Shown: positions 1-8,175 of the stretch, piece by piece | Layout: each line of letters begins with the position of its first letter | Numbering within the stretch: position 1 is the stretch's first letter | Origin: an uncultured Draconibacterium sp. | GTDB taxonomy: Bacteria; Bacteroidota; Bacteroidia; Bacteroidales; Prolixibacteraceae | DNA: 64,000 nt | Reading direction: 5' to 3' | Assembly: GCF_963677575.1 (NCBI RefSeq) | Contig: NZ_OY782038.1 | Coordinates: 4,343,501-4,407,500, forward strand | The notes under the pieces: generated by a model | Told to the model about the DNA's origin: nothing | Seen by the model: only the letters and a program-made list of their open reading frames with translations | Database searches by the model: none | Position numbers and translations under genes: made by a program

Positions 1-846
1 TTAAAAATACTTTTGGTAGTTGGATTAATAATTGCAGGATTGCTACTGGGTGAAGGAAGTATGCAAAATGTACGATCGGCAAAGCCATTTCAGTTTTCGT
101 TTGATAATTGGAAAGCAGTTGGCCTTTCGCTAATGTTTATAATGTTTGCCTACAGCGGTTGGAACTCGGCAACCTACATTGGTTCCGAAATTCGTGAACC
201 ACGAAAAGTAATTCCGCGTTCGTTACTCATTTCAACCTTAACGGTAACAGTTTTGTATATTTTGCTGAACTTGTTTTTTGTGTATGCTGTACCGGCATCT
301 CAAATGCGCAATGAACCTGAAATTGGAGGTTTGGCAGCCGGACTGGCTTTTGGAGCAACTGCTGAAACAATTATTTCGTTACTTATTTCATTTGCACTTT
401 TTTCTTCGTTAAGTGCATTTATAATTCTTGGGCCTCGCGTTTATTATAAAATGGCCAGCGATGGTCTGTTTTTTCAGGCAATTGCCCGAATCAATACAAA
501 GCACAAAGTGCCGTCGAACGCTATTTTGTTGCAGGCTGGAATTGCTATTGTGTTAGTTCTCTCGGGTACTTTTGAGCAGATTTTAACTTACATGGGATTT
601 TCATTGGGAATATTCCCGATTATAGCAGTGGCCGGTAATATTAAATTACGTCGATTCGGAAATCAGGGATTGCGTTTGCCGGGGTATCCGTATGCGCAGC
701 TATTTTTTATTTTGGTGAGTACGGCGATTCTGGTTCTCGCTTATTTTGAGCGTCCTGTTGAGTCGAGTATTGCTGTTTTAACAGCGCTTTCCGGGATTCC
801 TGTGTATTATTGGTTTCAGCGAAAAAAAGTTAAGCAGACTGAATAG
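1..846 (+). CDS. APC-family amino acid permease, 3' part
   Basis: This is the C-terminal part of an amino acid/polyamine/organocation (APC) superfamily permease; the reading frame is open from base 1, so the N-terminus lies outside the window. The visible ~280 residues contain about seven hydrophobic segments. They include the family-typical stretch YSGWNSATYIGSEIREPRK, in which the helix break and the conserved 'E.R.P.K' loop are characteristic of APC transporters, and GPRVYYKMASDG further on. It is an inner-membrane transporter, probably for an amino acid, but the substrate cannot be read from the sequence. Its last 17 bases overlap the convergent acyltransferase gene. The family call is firm, the substrate unknown. 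Confidence 0.85.
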   Translation, partial: LKILLVVGLIIAGLLLGEGSMQNVRSAKPFQFSFDNWKAVGLSLMFIMFAYSGWNSATYIGSEIREPRKVIPRSLLISTLTVTVLYILLNLFFVYAVPASQMRNEPEIGGLAAGLAFGATAETIISLLISFALFSSLSAFIILGPRVYYKMASDGLFFQAIARINTKHKVPSNAILLQAGIAIVLVLSGTFEQILTYMGFSLGIFPIIAVAGNIKLRRFGNQGLRLPGYPYAQLFFILVSTAILVLAYFERPVESSIAVLTALSGIPVYYWFQRKKVKQTE

Positions 847-1576
847 TTTTTAGCATTGATTCAATTTGCTCCCTGGTTTTCTCCTGCAGTTGTTTGTGAT
901 CGTTATCTAAAATAGGTTCGCCATAACGAATGGTTACGTGCGTAATAGGTTTTCCCAGCTGACGGAAAAAATGCCCAACAAAAGTGTCTTTGTCAACCCA
1001 GGCATCATTTACATCCTTAAAATCAATAGCCATCGGGATGACAGGAATATTTCCATCGGCGGCAATTTTAAAACTCCCGTTTTTAAAATTCTTGGTTAGT
1101 GGTCCTTTGTAGGTTGTTCCTTCAGGAAAAAGAATTACCGGAATTCCGCTGTTGACCGACTCTTTTATTTTTTTCATCGTTAGCAGAAGGCTTTTGGGAT
1201 TTTTTCTGTCAACAAGAATGGAGTTGGTAACGCGCGCACCTAAAGCTACAAAAGGCCATTTTGCTATTTCCGCTTTTCCGACCATGGCAGCGGGAGTCAT
1301 GGCTGCAACAATAAAAATATCGATGTAACTCCGGTGATTGGGCATCAGAATATAATTTCCCGATTGAGGTATTTCGTTTTTATCGACTTTTATCCCGCAA
1401 ACAAAAAGAATGGTGCGCCCCCAGGTTCCGGCTACCCACTGTTGCATCCGGCGGTTAAATCCTTTTGTTTTTAGCCAAAACCAGCCGATAATGGTAACAT
1501 AGGCACTCATAAACAGCACCAGCAAAAGCCTGATTAAAGCGAGCGGCGAGAATAAAATGATTCGAATGGCTTTCAT
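830..1576 (-). CDS. plsC: 1-acyl-sn-glycerol-3-phosphate acyltransferase family protein (PlsC-like)
   Basis: A 248-residue membrane-associated acyltransferase of the PlsC/LPLAT family, which transfers an acyl chain to lysophosphatidic acid (or a related lysolipid) in phospholipid synthesis. Residues 5-35 form a hydrophobic anchor. The catalytic HX4D box is visible as NHRSYID (His81, Asp86), and the substrate-binding box as FPEGTTYKG near residue 150. Length matches the family. It is convergent with the upstream permease (17-bp overlap) and begins about 60 bases from the end of the next minus-strand gene. Bacteroidota often carry several PlsC paralogues, including ornithine-lipid and aminolipid acyltransferases, so the exact lipid substrate is uncertain. 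Confidence 0.85.
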   Translation of the reverse strand: MKAIRIILFSPLALIRLLLVLFMSAYVTIIGWFWLKTKGFNRRMQQWVAGTWGRTILFVCGIKVDKNEIPQSGNYILMPNHRSYIDIFIVAAMTPAAMVGKAEIAKWPFVALGARVTNSILVDRKNPKSLLLTMKKIKESVNSGIPVILFPEGTTYKGPLTKNFKNGSFKIAADGNIPVIPMAIDFKDVNDAWVDKDTFVGHFFRQLGKPITHVTIRYGEPILDNDHKQLQEKTREQIESMLKTIQSA

Positions 1577-1637
1577 TTTAACAATATTACTTTTTGCTGT
1601 TTCTGTAATTTGAAAATAAGTTTATTAAGAGGTATTT

Positions 1638-2858
1638 TTAATCTCCAAATTCGTAAGAATAAAAAAGTTTGTTTTTATGGTCGAACACTTTTAAATCATC
1701 AACTTTGCCGGAACCGGAGAAATAGATTACTAGTCCAATTAATTTGCCAAGAGGTTTTTCATAAGGTTGTTCAAATATCAGTTGGTCATTTAAATACAGG
1801 TTGAATTTGTTGTTTTTATTTACTGTTTTAACGTTTAACCAGGTAGACATGTCCACAGCCAGACTTTTCAAATCGGTATCTTCACCACTTAAATATTTCT
1901 CTGATACGCGAATACCTGCAAATCGCGAACATCTGGATTGCGTGAAATTGAAATCAATAATTCCGGATTCACCTATTAATTGAAAGCCTGCATCATAGCA
2001 CAACATGCTACCAGTAGAGGCATTATTCTCAACTGTGGTTTCCAGGCTTAAACTGTCAAGACTTTTATTGAATGGTGAAAAGTAACGATACGCCGTATAA
2101 TAGCGATCTCTTAAATTTACCCCTTCCTCGGTAAGTAGCGGTTCCGGATCTGCATAAAAAAAGTCATCATGTCGGTAAAAGGATTGATTAAAGAATGGCT
2201 CATATAATGAATCCGCCCGATTCGGGTAATACCCTCCCTGCCAATCTGATGAATAAGCAATAACTTGTGATGTGTTCAAAACCTTTGATCGAGTGTATAA
2301 TTTTACATTAAACACGCCGGGCATTCGATAAAAGAAATTGATAATGTTCTTTTCCGGCGAAAGGTAATATTCTCCCCAATAACCAAAGTTTGCAAAAACA
2401 CTATCTTTTATATCACTTACATCATAACGGAAAGTAGCGGTATATGGAGCTAATTCCTTAGGATTATTGCATATAAAAGTGAATTCTTCGGTCTTCTGCT
2501 TTTCATACCATAAAAACAAAAACAGAATACCAACAAGAGGAAGGATTAACAGGATTAAAGTTTTGCTCTGTTTGGACTGTTGTTTCTTTTCGGGGATAAA
2601 AGAAGAGGCTTGTTGCAAGTTGTTAGCAAATTTTATTAACGCCAGTTTACTAAAAGCCTGTGGACGATAGTTTTTTGTAGTTACTTTTCGCTTGCCAAAA
2701 ATGCGTTTAAGTGTTTCCTCACTCAAATTGTCTCCGGTTGCCTCTTCAATGGCTTTTTTTAGTTCTTTAAAATGAAAATTTGTCCATTCATCAGAAGGAC
2801 CCCAATTAAAGTTTTCTTCAATTATCTGCTTTATCTGATTCAGATTAAATTGTTCCAT
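1638..2858 (-). CDS. Unknown single-pass membrane protein with extracellular jelly-roll-like C-terminus
   Basis: I do not recognise a named family. The 406-residue product has three parts. Residues 1-90 are soluble and mainly helical. One transmembrane helix lies near residues 100-118 (LILLILPLVGILFLFLW). A ~285-residue exported region rich in Tyr, Phe and Asn follows. Its last ~100 residues (for example LNVKTVNKNNKFNLYLNDQL followed by a glycine-rich strand and VDDLKVFD) read like a concanavalin/laminin-G-type beta sandwich as seen in DUF1080-like domains; that is inference. The N-in topology would place the helical domain in the cytoplasm. The gene is divergent from the oxidoreductase at 3065 and shares its promoter region. 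Confidence 0.7.
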   Translation of the reverse strand: MEQFNLNQIKQIIEENFNWGPSDEWTNFHFKELKKAIEEATGDNLSEETLKRIFGKRKVTTKNYRPQAFSKLALIKFANNLQQASSFIPEKKQQSKQSKTLILLILPLVGILFLFLWYEKQKTEEFTFICNNPKELAPYTATFRYDVSDIKDSVFANFGYWGEYYLSPEKNIINFFYRMPGVFNVKLYTRSKVLNTSQVIAYSSDWQGGYYPNRADSLYEPFFNQSFYRHDDFFYADPEPLLTEEGVNLRDRYYTAYRYFSPFNKSLDSLSLETTVENNASTGSMLCYDAGFQLIGESGIIDFNFTQSRCSRFAGIRVSEKYLSGEDTDLKSLAVDMSTWLNVKTVNKNNKFNLYLNDQLIFEQPYEKPLGKLIGLVIYFSGSGKVDDLKVFDHKNKLFYSYEFGD

Positions 2859-2885
2859 TGTTTTGGTAAATACTTGGTAATGATT

Positions 2886-2997
2886 GATTTACGATGTTTG
2901 ACCAAAAATGCGTAAATCTGTGTAAGCCTCTGCTCTCTTCAAAAATAAACAAAAACCGTTACATCAGTTAATTTTAAATGGTGATTGTAACATTACA
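2886..2997. promoter_or_regulatory. Inverted repeats in a divergent intergenic region, possible operators
   Basis: The 206-bp gap between the divergent genes at 2858 and 3065 holds three dyads. GATTTACG (2886-2893) pairs with CGTAAATC (2911-2918). GTTACA (2958-2963) pairs with TGTAAC (2986-2991). TGTAACATTACA (2986-2997) is itself palindromic. Overlapping TGTAA/TTACA half-sites are typical of GntR- or LacI-type binding sites, but no regulator is encoded nearby, so the assignment is only a suggestion. Confidence 0.35.
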
Positions 2998-3064
2998 ATT
3001 AAAACCGGAATCCAATCAGCAAATTGAAATCTTAATATTTAAAAACTAATAAATCGAAATAGAC

Positions 3065-4222
3065 ATGAACCGAAAATTACGTATGGGAATGGTAGGTGGA
3101 GGAAGCGATGCTTTTATTGGCGCTATCCATCGGCATGCAGCATTTCTGGATGGACAGATTGAGCTGGTGTGTGGTTGTTTTAGTGTAGACCCGGAAATCT
3201 CGCTTTCCTCAGGGAAATCTTATTTTTTGCCTGAATCAAGAATATATAAGACTTATCAGGAAATGTTTGAAAAGGAAGCGTTGCTTCCTGAAAATGAGCG
3301 AATGGATTTTATAACTATTGTAACCCCTAATTTCCTGCATTTCGATCCGGCAATGATGGCGCTGGATTACGGTTTTAATATTGTAATAGATAAGCCCATT
3401 ACATTCACACTTGACGAGGCTATTCAGCTAAAATCAAAATTGGAAGAAACCGGGTTATTACTTGCGCTTACGCATACTTATTCTGGATATCCGGCAGTAA
3501 AACAGGCTAAACAAATGATTGTCAACGGAGAACTGGGAAAAATCCGAAAAGTTTTTGTTGAATATTCTCAGGGATGGTTATCTGAAAAAGTGGAAGTTCA
3601 GGGAAATGCACAAGCTTCGTGGAGAACTGACCCCAAACGATCAGGAAAAGCCGGAGCAATGGGTGATATTGGAACTCATGCCCATCAGTTGGCAGAATAT
3701 ATAACCGGCTTGAAAACAACAGAAATTTGTGCAGAACTGAATATACTTGTTCCGGGTAGGCAGTTAGATGACGACGGCGCAGTTTTACTTCGTTTTGAGG
3801 AAGGAGTTAACGGTGTTTTAATGGCTACTCAAATTGCTACAGGCGAAGAAAATGCCCTTAAAATAAGAATATATGGCGAAAAAGGTGGATTGGAATGGGC
3901 ACAAATGGAACCCAATTCTTTAATTCTGAAATGGCTGAAAAAACCGATGGAAGTCTATCGCACCGGAACCAGTTCTACCAGCTCGTATGCCATGTCTAAT
4001 ATACGCATATCAGGTGGGCATCCTGAAGGATATTTAGAGGCTTTTGCCAATATCTATCGTAACTTCTCTTTTCATTTACGTGCAAAAATGAATGGAGAAC
4101 AGCCCAAAGCCGAATGGCTCGATTATCCGGGAATTGAAGATGGGATAAGAGGTATGCAGTTTATTGATTCTGTAGTGAAATCAGGATATAGTGACGACGA
4201 AAAATGGGTTGCATTTGAGTAG
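3065..4222 (+). CDS. Gfo/Idh/MocA family oxidoreductase
   Basis: A 385-residue NAD(P)-dependent sugar or inositol dehydrogenase-like enzyme. The N-terminus carries a Rossmann dinucleotide loop (GMVGGGSDAFIGAIH, about residues 8-22). The family's E/D-K-P motif appears as DKPITFT near residue 110. The C-terminal substrate domain contains the characteristic GDIGTHAHQLAEYITG, whose Asp and His are the usual catalytic/binding residues. Length is normal. It lies 27 bases upstream of an FHS-type sugar symporter in the same direction, so it probably oxidises or epimerises the transported sugar or a derivative. The substrate is not determined. Confidence 0.9.
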   Translation: MNRKLRMGMVGGGSDAFIGAIHRHAAFLDGQIELVCGCFSVDPEISLSSGKSYFLPESRIYKTYQEMFEKEALLPENERMDFITIVTPNFLHFDPAMMALDYGFNIVIDKPITFTLDEAIQLKSKLEETGLLLALTHTYSGYPAVKQAKQMIVNGELGKIRKVFVEYSQGWLSEKVEVQGNAQASWRTDPKRSGKAGAMGDIGTHAHQLAEYITGLKTTEICAELNILVPGRQLDDDGAVLLRFEEGVNGVLMATQIATGEENALKIRIYGEKGGLEWAQMEPNSLILKWLKKPMEVYRTGTSSTSSYAMSNIRISGGHPEGYLEAFANIYRNFSFHLRAKMNGEQPKAEWLDYPGIEDGIRGMQFIDSVVKSGYSDDEKWVAFE

Positions 4223-4249
4223 CCAATTAATCTAAATATTTCTAATAAA

Positions 4250-5659
4250 ATGATTAATTATTCAAAACAGGAATTAAGACTGGGGCTCAGTTTCATGGCT
4301 TCAATATTCTTTATTTTCGGGTTCATAACCAACTTCAATATTGCAATGAAAGATCAGGTACAACTTGCTTTCGATTTGAAGACACTTTATCCCGGCTGGG
4401 AAAATTTCTTTGCACAGTTGGTTAACGGGGTGTTCTTTTTTGCTTATTTCTGTTTCAGTTTATTTAGTGGCATTATCATTAAACGTATTGGATATAAAAA
4501 CGGTGTTGTGGTTGGATTGGCAATGGTGGCACTCGGGAGTTTTATGTTTTTCCCTGCTGTATCAATGCTTTCTTATCCGTTTTTTCTGTCGGCCATTTTT
4601 GTAATGGCCAGCGGGGTTGTATTTCTTCAAACAGCTGCAAATCCTTATGTTGTAGCACTTGGCCCGCCAAATACGGCATCGGGGCGGCTTAATTTAACGC
4701 AGGCACTAAATGCTGTGGCAACCACAATTGCTCCATACATTGCCGGAATTTTGGTACTTGCTCCTGCTGTTCTTGCACTGGAAAATGGAGCGTCGGCACA
4801 GGTTGCTGCAAATTTTGTAAAAGTTCCGTTTGTAATAATCGGCTTAATTGTAGTTGTAATTGCTATTGGGATTCTGTTTATCCGTTTACCCGAAATAAAA
4901 AGCATTGAAAATGTGTTGTCGGTAGTTTCATTAAAAAAGCCACAGGTATGGCTGGGGGCAATTGGTATTTTTTGTTATGTGGGGGCTGAGGTTGGGACTG
5001 TTTCGCAAATTAGTATTTACATGAATGATTTACTTGATATTGCAAAAGATGAAGCGGTTAAACTTACTGCAATTTACTGGGGAGGAAATATGATAGGCCG
5101 TTTCTTTGGGTCAGTTTTTTTGAATAATATGGCAAAAAGAGCAAAAATTAGATATTCGTTGGCGATATTATTTTTTGCGTTTATTGTTGGGTGGTTTATT
5201 GTTTCTGCCGGAATAAAAGACGGGCATTTTGTTTTCGAATCGAAACCGATGCTGGGGTTGATTTTTTCAGGCATCGCCGTTCTGAATTTAATTTTATTAT
5301 CGTTGGGGAAAGGAATTGCAAACGTTTCTTTGGGAATTTATGGCACGGTAAATATGGTTTTAGTGATGTGTGGACTGGTTTTGCCTCCAAACATCGGAGT
5401 ATGGTGTTTGCTTTCTGTTGGGTTTTTCAACTCTATTATGTTTCCAAGTATTTTTTCTTTGGGTGTTCAGGATCTTGATCCGTCAGAAATGCCAATTGCT
5501 TCCGGAATTATAAATACAATGATTGTAGGAGGTGCTGTTGTGCCTGTGTTGATGGGAATATTAACCGATTCTGCCGGTTTAAAAATTGCATTGCTGGCAC
5601 CTGTAATTTGTTATGGCTATATTGCTTTTTTCGGATTGAAAGGTTGTAAGGTTCGTTAG
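4250..5659 (+). CDS. FHS-family MFS sugar:proton symporter (FucP/GluP-like)
   Basis: A 469-residue major facilitator with about 12 hydrophobic segments, acting in the inner membrane. The stretch QTAANPYVVALGP followed by GRLNLTQALN near residues 125-150 is the hallmark of the fucose/galactose/glucose:H+ symporter (FHS) group. The GGNMIGRFFGS motif sits at the start of the second half. It follows the Gfo/Idh/MocA dehydrogenase by 27 bases and is probably co-transcribed. The context suggests uptake of a monosaccharide or cyclitol that the dehydrogenase then processes. The exact sugar cannot be told. Confidence 0.88.
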   Translation: MINYSKQELRLGLSFMASIFFIFGFITNFNIAMKDQVQLAFDLKTLYPGWENFFAQLVNGVFFFAYFCFSLFSGIIIKRIGYKNGVVVGLAMVALGSFMFFPAVSMLSYPFFLSAIFVMASGVVFLQTAANPYVVALGPPNTASGRLNLTQALNAVATTIAPYIAGILVLAPAVLALENGASAQVAANFVKVPFVIIGLIVVVIAIGILFIRLPEIKSIENVLSVVSLKKPQVWLGAIGIFCYVGAEVGTVSQISIYMNDLLDIAKDEAVKLTAIYWGGNMIGRFFGSVFLNNMAKRAKIRYSLAILFFAFIVGWFIVSAGIKDGHFVFESKPMLGLIFSGIAVLNLILLSLGKGIANVSLGIYGTVNMVLVMCGLVLPPNIGVWCLLSVGFFNSIMFPSIFSLGVQDLDPSEMPIASGIINTMIVGGAVVPVLMGILTDSAGLKIALLAPVICYGYIAFFGLKGCKVR

Positions 5660-5785
5660 AAAGTTTAATGCTTTTGTTTTAAATAGTATCTGATTTTCTG
5701 GTGTTTAATGGCTGTTGGAAACTGCAAAACTTGATATTTTATGATAATTTCACGGAGATTAAACCTAATTTATAAAAATCTAATT

Positions 5786-7090
5786 ATGAGAAGATATTTT
5801 TTGACCATCCTGTTTTTAATTTTCGGGATAAATGTATTTTGCCAAAATATTAACGATTCGGTTGCTATTGTTAAAGTGCTGGAAAAAGAATCGCGAACCT
5901 GGCGATCTGGCGATATAGAAGGTCATTCTGAATGCTGGCAGATACGTCCATACAACCGCATTTGGGTAACCCCCGAAAATGGGAAATTAATTGATGTGCC
6001 GCCTTCAATGATAATGAACCCGTCTCCAAATGTTTCAGGGAAAGGAGGTCTGGCGGTTTTGTCAAACTTTAAAATGAATATTTTTGATGGTAATGCCTGG
6101 GTAAATCACGATGAAGTATCGATTGGAACTGATGGGAAAGAGTCGCACTCGCGTGAATTGCGCTTTTTGGAAAAAGTTGATAACGAATGGAAGTTGGTAG
6201 GGCAGTCAATGTATATTTACAGCCCTGAAAAGACGAAAACAGATACCACTAGTTATGTTCAGCTTGTTGATATTACTACGGGGCAGATTGAGACAGTTTA
6301 TTCCGTAAACAAACATTTTGAGGCGCCGAACTGGCATCGCGATAATTATTTGATTCTGAATAGTTATGGAAAACTCTATGCGCTAGACTTAGAAACAAAG
6401 GACGTGAAATTACTAAATACCGGCCGTGCGAATGATATGAACAATGATCATGGACTTTCACCTGATCATAAATTTATTGCTATTAGTAATTTCGACCAGC
6501 GAGGAGCATCTTTTGATTCGTTTGTTTCATCTATTTATGTACTGCCTGTTACAGGAGGAGACCCCAGAAAAGTAAGTTCCGAGAAAATTTGCTTTTGGCA
6601 TGGGTGGAGTCCCGATGGAAAAACGCTGGCATACACGGGACTAACGGACGGAGATTTTGATATATACACCATTGATATTGACGGAGGTCCGGCAACACAA
6701 TTAACAAGTACTGAAGGTTTAGATGATGGCCCGGATTATTCTTCTGATGGGAAATATATATACTTTAATTCGTACAGAACAGGGCATATGCAAATTTGGC
6801 GAATGCACGCTGATGGCTCAAATCCCGAGCAGTTAACTTTCGACGAACATTCCAATTGGTTTGCACATCCTTCGCCGGATAATAAATGGATTGTTTATAT
6901 CGCTTACATACACGATCAGGAACAAAATCATTTATTTGGCAAAAAAGTAAAACTCCGCTTAATGAATCTGGAGACAAAAGAAATAAAAGATTTAACACCT
7001 GTATTTTATGGCGGGCAGGGAACAATTAATGTTCCCTCCTGGAGCCCGGACAGTAAGAAAGTTGCATTTGTTAGTTATTCGGTGAGATAA
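5786..7090 (+). CDS. Secreted TolB-like beta-propeller protein with N-terminal SnoaL-like region
   Basis: The start is placed at the ATG at 5786 because it opens a clear signal peptide (MRRYFLTILFLIFGINVFCQ); the frame is open further upstream from 5741 without such a feature. Residues ~20-150 resemble an NTF2/SnoaL-type fold (WRSGDIEGHSECWQ and onward). Residues ~155-430 contain repeated propeller blades with PD40/TolB-type motifs (HGWSPDGKTLAYTG, DGPDYSSDGKYIYFNSYR, WSPDSKKVAFVSY). It is an exported protein of ~434 residues. It follows the symporter by ~125 bases in the same direction and may belong to the same sugar module. Its biochemical role is unknown; TolB-like propellers often bind rather than catalyse. 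Confidence 0.78.
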   Translation: MRRYFLTILFLIFGINVFCQNINDSVAIVKVLEKESRTWRSGDIEGHSECWQIRPYNRIWVTPENGKLIDVPPSMIMNPSPNVSGKGGLAVLSNFKMNIFDGNAWVNHDEVSIGTDGKESHSRELRFLEKVDNEWKLVGQSMYIYSPEKTKTDTTSYVQLVDITTGQIETVYSVNKHFEAPNWHRDNYLILNSYGKLYALDLETKDVKLLNTGRANDMNNDHGLSPDHKFIAISNFDQRGASFDSFVSSIYVLPVTGGDPRKVSSEKICFWHGWSPDGKTLAYTGLTDGDFDIYTIDIDGGPATQLTSTEGLDDGPDYSSDGKYIYFNSYRTGHMQIWRMHADGSNPEQLTFDEHSNWFAHPSPDNKWIVYIAYIHDQEQNHLFGKKVKLRLMNLETKEIKDLTPVFYGGQGTINVPSWSPDSKKVAFVSYSVR

Positions 7091-7152
7091 GGGTAAAACG
7101 CAACTGGTTCGTACTACTTCTGATATTATACTTTTTTAAATATACTTGAAAT

Positions 7153-7185
7153 AAGAAAGGCGATCTAAAAAGATCGCCTTTCTTT
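7153..7185 (-). terminator. Intrinsic terminator-like hairpin after tRNA-Cys (may serve both strands)
   Basis: A perfect 14-bp stem, AAGAAAGGCGATCT (7153-7166) and its complement (7171-7184), encloses an AAAA loop. It lies 2 bases beyond the 3' end of the tRNA on the minus strand and 62 bases after the end of the plus-strand gene at 7090, so it can end both transcripts. Confidence 0.75.
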
Positions 7186-7186
7186 G

Positions 7187-7257
7187 AGGTTCCTGGCGGA
7201 GTCGAACCGCCGTACACGGTTTTGCAGACCGCTGCCTAGCCACTCGGCCAAGGAACC
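7187..7257 (-). tRNA. tRNA-Cys (anticodon GCA)
   Basis: On the minus strand the sequence folds into a 71-nt cloverleaf. The acceptor arm is GGTTCCT/AGGAACC with discriminator U (7187). The D-arm region carries GAGTGGCTAGG, and the anticodon loop reads TCTGCAAAA with GCA. The T-arm contains GGTTCGACTCC. The U73 discriminator and GCA anticodon are the identity elements of cysteine tRNA. CCA is not encoded. Confidence 0.95.
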
Positions 7258-7275
7258 TTGTACGTTTTCGGACTG

Positions 7276-7306
7276 CAAAAATATAAAATTTTGCAGTTCT
7301 CGCAAC
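7276..7306 (-). promoter_or_regulatory. Bacteroidota-type promoter of tRNA-Cys
   Basis: The minus strand carries a -7 box TATTTTTG (plus coordinates 7276-7283), which fits TAnnTTTG exactly. A GTTG -33 element lies upstream with a 19-base spacer. The predicted start falls about 10 bases before the mature tRNA 5' end at 7257. Confidence 0.75.
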
Positions 7307-7714
7307 ACAAAAAATAAAATCGTATTATTTTCTGCGATTTTGCCAGTTTGCATTTACATGCAAGTCACTGGCACCTAATTGCCACCCGGCATCTGTCGAT
7401 TTTGGATTATATCCCTCGTGAAGCTCTCGCTTCTTCTCAATAGCGCACGATTTTCTGCACTTCCCTTCGCTTAAATTATTCGAACTGTAAAACATCAGTA
7501 AAAGGTTGAATTATTTTCTCTCGAAAATACGAAAAAGAAGTTCAAATATTTTGATAATTATCAGTATTATGCTGAGGGTTAAATATTTAATAACATGTTG
7601 TTATGTTAGCTGCTAGTTTTATAAATTGAAGCATTTCAGCATTATCGCATTTAAAATTTCAGTCCTTCCATCCTTCGACTACGCTCAGGATGACATTCAA
7701 TAAATTATAAGAAA
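7307..7714. other. Intergenic stretch with one dispersed-repeat fragment
   Basis: About 400 bases without a convincing gene. The only recognisable item is TCCTTCGACTACGCTCAGG followed by ATGACA (7671-7695), a sequence that recurs between genes in many unrelated bacterial genomes and is here a single copy. The rest is A/T-rich and shows no terminator or RNA gene that I can support. Confidence 0.4.
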
Positions 7715-8065
7715 CTATCGCTCCAAAGTAACACTTACCCGTTCCATTTCGCCTCCCATTGGCGGATTCATTTTCGAAATTTTAACGCGGGCTTTATCAA
7801 TTGCAGGGAAGCGATCGTAAAGGGTATCTAAAATACGTTTGCTTACATTTTCCAAAAGGGCCGATTTTATTTGCATCACCTCTTTTACGGTTTCGTAAAC
7901 AGCCTGGTAATTCAATGCATCATCCAAATTGTCACTTTTGGCAGCAGCAGCGCAGTTGGTTTCCAATCGCAGGTAAACTTCAAAGTGGTTGCCAACAATT
8001 TGTTCGGCAGCAAAATGCCCGTGATAGGCATAAAATTTCATTCCCTCTATCTCAATTACTCCCAT
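7715..8065 (-). CDS. folB: Dihydroneopterin aldolase
   Basis: A 116-residue enzyme that cleaves 7,8-dihydroneopterin to 6-hydroxymethyl-dihydropterin and glycolaldehyde in folate synthesis; it acts in the cytoplasm as an octamer in known homologues. The N-terminal IEGMKFYAYHGHFAAEQ contains the family's YHG/E active-site segment, the middle LNYQAVYE matches the pterin-binding region, and KISKMNPPMGG near the end is the conserved K..P segment. Length is typical. It is divergent from glnS with about 110 bases between starts; a TACTTTTG -7 box for it lies on the minus strand at 8087-8094. Confidence 0.93.
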   Translation of the reverse strand: MGVIEIEGMKFYAYHGHFAAEQIVGNHFEVYLRLETNCAAAAKSDNLDDALNYQAVYETVKEVMQIKSALLENVSKRILDTLYDRFPAIDKARVKISKMNPPMGGEMERVSVTLER

Positions 8066-8135
8066 TCCGAATTAATATTATTGCAACAAAAGTAATAATT
8101 TGAACAGGTGTTAAGTGTACTCACAAATCATTTTT

Positions 8136-8143
8136 TAATTTTG
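8136..8143 (+). promoter_or_regulatory. -7 promoter box of glnS
   Basis: TAATTTTG fits the Bacteroidota -7 consensus TAnnTTTG and lies 32 bases before the glnS ATG. The -33 element upstream is not clear. Confidence 0.45.
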
Positions 8144-8175
8144 TGGTCTTATTCAATAGGGGATAATTCAAGAAA

